A DNA stretch of 52,768 nt from CAYLLN01 sp036496265 (GTDB taxonomy: Bacteria > Planctomycetota > Planctomycetia > Pirellulales > Pirellulaceae), in the NCBI GenBank assembly GCA_036496265.1, contig DASXLL010000051.1, positions 1 to 52,768 on the forward strand, in the 5' to 3' direction. Within the stretch, counting starts at the first letter, position 1, and every line of letters starts with the position of its first letter. Under the pieces are notes generated by a model, which was not told where the DNA came from, made no database searches, and saw only the letters and a program-made list of their open reading frames with translations. Below are positions 51,568-52,768 of the stretch, piece after piece. Position numbers and translations under genes: made by a program.

Positions 51568-52209
51568 TTACGGCTGGACGTCCCAGATAGAAACGTCGTC
51601 GAGGTAGAGCGTGGAGCCGCGGGTGACCCAGCGATAGCCGGTTTTTTCGACGTCCAAGGCGGCGTTTTTGGCTTCGAGCTTGACGCCGTTGTCGGCTTGG
51701 ACGGCGACGCGATCACCGACCATTTCGATTTGCATCGTGTGCCAGACGCCGGGCGGGAATTTGCCTTCGGCCTTGCCGAGGACAAGTGCCTTGGACGCCT
51801 TGTCGTTCTTATCTTTGTCTTTGTTGATAACGACGTTGTCGTCGTTGATCAGAATCCGGAAAAGATGGCCTTTGGCGTGGTTGAAGCTGATGTTGAAGCC
51901 GGTCGCGCCGTCGCGCTTGAACGAGAAGCGGATGATCGAGTTTTTGAAGGGCTTTTGCAGGTTGAGGACGGCGGCGTGCATGTCCTCTTTTTTCTCCCAG
52001 CCGGCGATTGCGCCTTCGCGGACCTGGAAATCGCCTTTGCCCACCGCCCACCCTTTAGGCAGTTTCGGCGTGTCGAATTTTTCCTGAACGACCACTTTAC
52101 TCGCCTTGCAAATCAACGTCTTTAAGTCGGCATCTTTATCCGCCATTAGGGCCGAAGCCAGGACGAGGATGCCAAAAATCGACAATGCGACGATCAGTTT
52201 CCGCTTCAT
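51568..52209 (-). CDS. Secreted DUF1080-like lectin/hydrolase fold protein
   Basis: A 213-residue exported protein. A signal peptide (KLIVALSIFGILVLASALMA, about 4-23) is followed by a single concanavalin-like domain: VVVQEKFDTPKLPKGWAVGK, FQVREGAIAG, NSIIRFSFKRDGATGFNISF, WHTMQIEMVGDRVAVQADNG and STLYLDDVSIWD. This is the DUF1080 / laminin-G-like strand order with a terminal 'LyLDDVsIW'. It is only half the length of the two-domain protein at 6873-8093, and there is no NSG motif. It probably binds or acts on a polysaccharide. It converges with the PilM-like gene end; no operon is visible. Confidence 0.85.
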   Translation of the reverse strand: MKRKLIVALSIFGILVLASALMADKDADLKTLICKASKVVVQEKFDTPKLPKGWAVGKGDFQVREGAIAGWEKKEDMHAAVLNLQKPFKNSIIRFSFKRDGATGFNISFNHAKGHLFRILINDDNVVINKDKDKNDKASKALVLGKAEGKFPPGVWHTMQIEMVGDRVAVQADNGVKLEAKNAALDVEKTGYRWVTRGSTLYLDDVSIWDVQP

Positions 52210-52486
52210 ATCTCAATCGCTCCTAAGAACTCTGGCCCGCCGCTGAGTTACTAATCTTAGCACGCTAACGCGCACTTCGGCGACCTATTTAGACGATCTT
52301 CATCAACCGTTTATTGCATTTTCCGGCCAAATGGAGTGAAACTATTTGACGCCATTTGTTGACGTGGGATTTCACACTGAGGCCCGCTGATCGGATGTTC
52401 TTTCCGGCCCACCCCAAAAGTAGGGGCAAATTGACTTCTACGAAATCGCTGAAGAAAGGAACATTTTGCCTATGCCGCCGGAAATC
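52210..52486. other. Region without a recognised gene
   Basis: About 277 bp between the DUF1080-like start and the decayed mtnA remnant. I see no gene with coding signature, no tRNA and no clear promoter. GTTCTTTCC (about 52399) and GAAAGGAAC (about 52454) form an imperfect inverted pair. Confidence 0.5.
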
Positions 52487-52768
52487 CGGCCAACCGCATT
52501 TTTACGCCGCCAACGGCGATATAGCGAACAAAATCGGCACGTACTCAATCGCCCTAGTTGCTTCTACGCATCACCATCCCCTGTTACGTCGCAGCCCGAA
52601 GCACCACGTTCAACCTCACGATTCAACACGGCGACCAAAATCCTCATCGAAGAACGCGCCGCCACCGAAATCACGCACAGCTTCGGGCGTCAAACCGCTC
52701 CGGACAATATTCGCGTCTATAACCCGGCTTTCGATGCTACGCCGGCTCATCTCATTAAAGCCATCATT
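52487..52768 (+). pseudogene. Decayed 3' part of mtnA (methylthioribose-1-phosphate isomerase)
   Basis: Fragments of the MtnA C-terminal region lie in three successive frames: AANGDIANKIGTYSIALVAS from 52506, IPCYVAARSTTFNLTIQHGD from about 52576, and ILIEERAATEITHSFGRQTA then PDNIRVYNPAFDATPAHLIK from 52640 to the window end. These match landmarks of MtnA/eIF2B-like isomerases in the methionine salvage pathway (NGD, NKIGTY, VYNPAFDxTP). Two one-base insertions separate the frames: one near 52570, one in the A-run of GACCAAAATCC. Just before, the DRI segment appears as NRI, followed by a short insertion. I infer a pseudogene or, less likely, sequencing errors. It continues beyond the window. 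Confidence 0.72.

Overview
The window looks like a chromosome segment of a planctomycete, most likely in or near Pirellulales. The main evidence is the family content: DUF1559 proteins with prepilin-type N-termini, a DUF1549/DUF1553 + DUF1501 pair, DUF1080 lectin-like hydrolases, a PPC-domain secreted protein, a WYL regulator and a giant secreted protein with an LEPR-xLL-like N-terminus and a dockerin. GC content is fairly high. The same region is littered with short palindromic and tandem repeats, several of them inside genes.

Layout. 1-0.5 kb: a 132-bp hairpin-bearing tandem repeat, then an orphan gene 3' end. 0.8-6.5 kb: a DUF1559 pseudopilin-like protein, a small membrane protein, an esterase, an amidohydrolase broken by an in-frame amber codon, a flippase-like membrane protein, a 140-bp MITE-like element and an ArsC-like protein without its catalytic cysteine. 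6.6 kb: tRNA-Ala(GGC). 6.9-10.5 kb: a two-domain DUF1080 protein, a Tat-exported sugar isomerase-like protein and small membrane proteins. 10.5-17.7 kb: a di-heme cytochrome gene divergent from a DUF1549/DUF1553 - DUF1501 - PPC operon, with repeats built into several of these genes. 17.6-21.7 kb: WYL regulator, queC, an STN-like membrane protein and a second esterase. 22.0-37.8 kb: one giant gene of about 5260 codons. 38.2-42.0 kb: a small secreted protein, an M42 aminopeptidase, and an octaheme HAO-like cytochrome translationally overlapped with a polytopic membrane protein. 42.2-51.5 kb: a lipoprotein with a DUF1559-like domain, two pseudopilin-like DUF1559 paralogues, a DUF1573 protein, and a protein joining a J-like domain, zinc ribbons and a PilM-like domain. 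51.6-52.8 kb: a DUF1080-like protein, then a decayed mtnA 3' end running off the window.

How the parts may work together. The 42-51 kb block reads as one cell-envelope or pilus-related locus, all on the + strand: surface lipoprotein, pseudopilins, membrane-anchored DUF1573 protein and a cytoplasmic PilM-like actin-fold protein. The HAO-like/membrane pair looks like an electron-transfer module. The 12-18 kb operon is the usual planctomycete secreted/cytochrome system. The giant gene combines adhesin-type modules with a YD/RHS shell and an unrecognised C-terminal tail. The most unusual theme of the window is how repeatedly short repeats have entered coding sequence while keeping the frame open, alongside several genes that are visibly decaying.
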